A stretch of 37,565 nt of DNA from Nitrosomonadales bacterium (lineage in GTDB: Bacteria; Pseudomonadota; Gammaproteobacteria; Burkholderiales; Nitrosomonadaceae). This document shows, in pieces, positions 36,002 to 37,565 of the stretch; within the stretch, counting starts at the first letter, position 1, and every line of letters starts with the position of its first letter. The notes beneath the pieces were generated by a model. It was given only the letters and a program-made list of their open reading frames with translations, had not been told where the DNA came from and made no database searches. The DNA lies in NCBI GenBank assembly GCA_009886095.1, contig VFJL01000038.1, forward strand, positions 1 to 37,565, read 5' to 3'. A program made the translations under genes and the position numbers.

Positions 36002-37204
36002 ATGCTGACATTTGAGAACGAACCAGTGCAATCTGGAATTTCACTGTTGCAGAGCATGTCGGGTAGTGCACAGTTATCACCCGTTCCCGGGCTGAGATTG
36101 CAAGCCGTCAGCGGCGTGACTGTTGTCGGAGGCGCCGAAACGAAAAGCAATAGAGATGATGAACACGTTGCCGTCGTAAGTTCCAATCGCCGCATATCGG
36201 TGGAAGATAAGCGCATCATCAATTGCAAGGCGGATGTTAACCAACTGGTGCCGTTCAAGTACAAGTGGGCATGGGAAAAATATCTTTCCGCTTGCGCCAA
36301 CCACTGGATGCCGCAGGAAATCAATATGAGCCGTGACATTGCCCTCTGGAAAGATCCTAACGGACTTACCGAGGATGAACGCCGCCTGATCAAACGCAAC
36401 CTGGGGTTCTTTGTCACAGCTGATTCGCTGGCTGCCAACAATATTGTACTCGGTACCTACCGTCACATTACCAATCCAGAATGCCGCCAATACCTTCTGC
36501 GCCAGGCATTTGAGGAGGCAATTCATACGCATGCCTATCAGTACATTGTCGAGTCACTGGGGCTGGACGAGGGCGAGATTTTCAATGCCTACCATGAGGT
36601 GGCATCGATTCGGGACAAGGACGAATTTCTGATTCCGTTTATTGACACACTTACCGACCCGCAATTCAAGACGGGCACGCTAGAGACTGATCAGAAGTTG
36701 TTGAGAAGCCTGATCGTATTTGCTTGCATCATGGAAGGATTGTTTTTTTACGTCGGTTTCACGCAAATCCTGACACTGGGGAGGCAGAATAAAATGACTG
36801 GCGCAGCAGAGCAGTACCAGTACATTTTGCGAGACGAGTCCATGCACTGTAATTTTGGTATTGATGTTATCAACCAGATCAAGATGGAAAACCCGCATCT
36901 CTGGACCAAAGAATTTCGCGACGAGATTAACGGATTGATGCAGAAGGCGGTCGAGCTGGAATACCGCTATGCTGAGGACACCATGCCGAGAGGCGTGCTG
37001 GGAATGAATGCACCCATGTTCAAAGAATATCTTCGCTACATTGCCAATCGTCGTTGCCAGCAGATTGGTCTGGATATTCTTTACCCGGGTGCCAACAATC
37101 CATTTCCATGGATGTCCGAGATGATTGACCTTAAGAAAGAGAAGAATTTTTTTGAAACCCGTGTCACAGAGTATCAAACCGGCGGCGCACTTAGCTGGGA
37201 CTGA
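36002..37204 (+). CDS. nrdB: Class Ia ribonucleoside-diphosphate reductase, beta subunit
   Basis: The 400-residue subunit carries the diiron centre and the radical tyrosine. [13 protein letters not shown] contains the Glu, the His and, four residues later, the radical Tyr (E. coli E115, H118, Y122). [11 protein letters not shown] supplies the second iron-binding Glu and His. A longer frame opens at 35936 inside nrdA, but the ATG at 36002 follows AGGAGAGGAAAT and gives a normal N-terminus. It starts 34 nt after the nrdA stop, in one operon. The N-terminal ~90 residues are longer than in E. coli NrdB and probably disordered. Confidence 0.95.
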   Translation: MLTFENEPVQSGISLLQSMSGSAQLSPVPGLRLQAVSGVTVVGGAETKSNRDDEHVAVVSSNRRISVEDKRIINCKADVNQLVPFKYKWAWEKYLSACANHWMPQEINMSRDIALWKDPNGLTEDERRLIKRNLGFFVTADSLAANNIVLGTYRHITNPECRQYLLRQAFEEAIHTHAYQYIVESLGLDEGEIFNAYHEVASIRDKDEFLIPFIDTLTDPQFKTGTLETDQKLLRSLIVFACIMEGLFFYVGFTQILTLGRQNKMTGAAEQYQYILRDESMHCNFGIDVINQIKMENPHLWTKEFRDEINGLMQKAVELEYRYAEDTMPRGVLGMNAPMFKEYLRYIANRRCQQIGLDILYPGANNPFPWMSEMIDLKKEKNFFETRVTEYQTGGALSWD

Positions 37205-37421
37205 AAGGGCGTTGTGGGCACGCCAATCTGGATACCGAGATTTGTACAAGGATACGGCAAGCAGGACCAGAAAAATCCTGTTTGCATTAAAGGAACTACG
37301 GTTGGATTTTGGTGAATGCGGTTTCTTTTGCTTGTCCGCTACCCCAAAATTTTGCCAGTAGTGGTAGGCGTAGTAAATGTAAAAAGTTGTAACCCTATGT
37401 AACTTTAATCTGGAGGTTGAA

Positions 37422-37565
37422 ATGGCAACTACCAAGAAACCCGCAGCCAAGAAAGCTGCTGCTCCGGCCAAGAAAGCTGCTCCGGCCAAAAAGGCTGCTG
37501 TTCCGGCCAAGAAAGCTGCCCCAGCTAAAAAGGCTGCTGCACCGGCCAAGAAAGCTGCTCCAGCC
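37422..37565 (+). CDS. Histone H1-like AlaLys-rich DNA-binding protein (partial)
   Basis: The visible 48 residues start MATTKKPAAKKAAAPAKKAA and continue as repeats of PAKKAA, the pattern of bacterial histone H1-like proteins that bind DNA through their lysines and condense the nucleoid. TGGAGG precedes the ATG. The gene runs out of the window, so its length is not known. The DNA is itself repetitive (about 15-18-bp periodicity), which invites slippage and length variation. Confidence 0.85.
   Translation, partial: MATTKKPAAKKAAAPAKKAAPAKKAAVPAKKAAPAKKAAAPAKKAAPA

Noticed and set aside
36680-37549. Long minus-strand open frame (289 codons) with AG-rich repeats at its start
   Set aside because: It is the antisense of nrdB and of the Lys/Ala repeats of the H1-like gene; both sense genes are clear.

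Overview
This window reads as a chromosomal segment of a betaproteobacterium, most likely from the Nitrosomonadales (Nitrosomonas/Gallionella-like). The taxonomic call is inference, based on the perM-hda-HAD block divergent from purM-purN-DUF3108-rsmB, the ubiC-ubiA-ubiD cluster, an exosortase-associated acyltransferase and an AlaLys-rich H1-like protein next to nrdAB. No rRNA, tRNA or CRISPR array was seen.

Layout. 1-4438: a defence-type region on the minus strand, with a very large single-chain Eco57I-like (type IIG) restriction-modification protein that carries an in-frame REP-like palindrome, and a partial small coiled-coil gene after it. 4712-6157: a secreted di-heme cytochrome c peroxidase-like protein with a clear terminator. 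6474-9383 (minus): perM-like permease, hda and a HAD phosphatase, with five ~101-bp tandem repeats between hda and the HAD gene. 9613-14379 (plus): purM, purN, DUF3108, an RsmB/NOP RNA methyltransferase and a phospholipase-D-like protein. Two 148-bp MITE-like elements interrupt this series. 14582-20100 (minus): exosortase-associated acyltransferase, PstS-like periplasmic protein, outer-membrane porin and a membrane GGDEF-EAL protein. 20101-21264: a gene-poor stretch full of small repeats. 21265-25117: a GNAT/acyl-CoA synthetase fusion and a BtuC/FecCD permease without its usual partners.

25250-29257 is a complete chromosomal integron. The integrase gene intI (plus) diverges from a minus-strand cassette array. 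The array runs from an attI core site at 28143-28149 through an HNH nuclease cassette, attC1, an unknown (possibly PIN-like) protein cassette, attC2, a damaged cassette holding a transposase fragment, attC3 and a brnT-brnA toxin-antitoxin cassette. The core-site sequences form a consistent chain: the R'' of the first two cassettes is complementary to the R' left at the upstream junction. That chain breaks only at the transposase fragment.

29418-32315 holds ubiC-ubiA-ubiD (ubiquinone synthesis). 33103-37204 holds nrdA-nrdB (class Ia ribonucleotide reductase), preceded by two NrdR-like boxes 32 bp apart. The window ends inside an H1-like gene.

A theme of this window is insertion at ATGA stop/start overlaps. 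At purM/purN a 148-bp element is flanked by direct repeats that contain ATGA, so both genes keep intact ends. At hda/HAD the 101-bp repeats also start at the shared ATGA.
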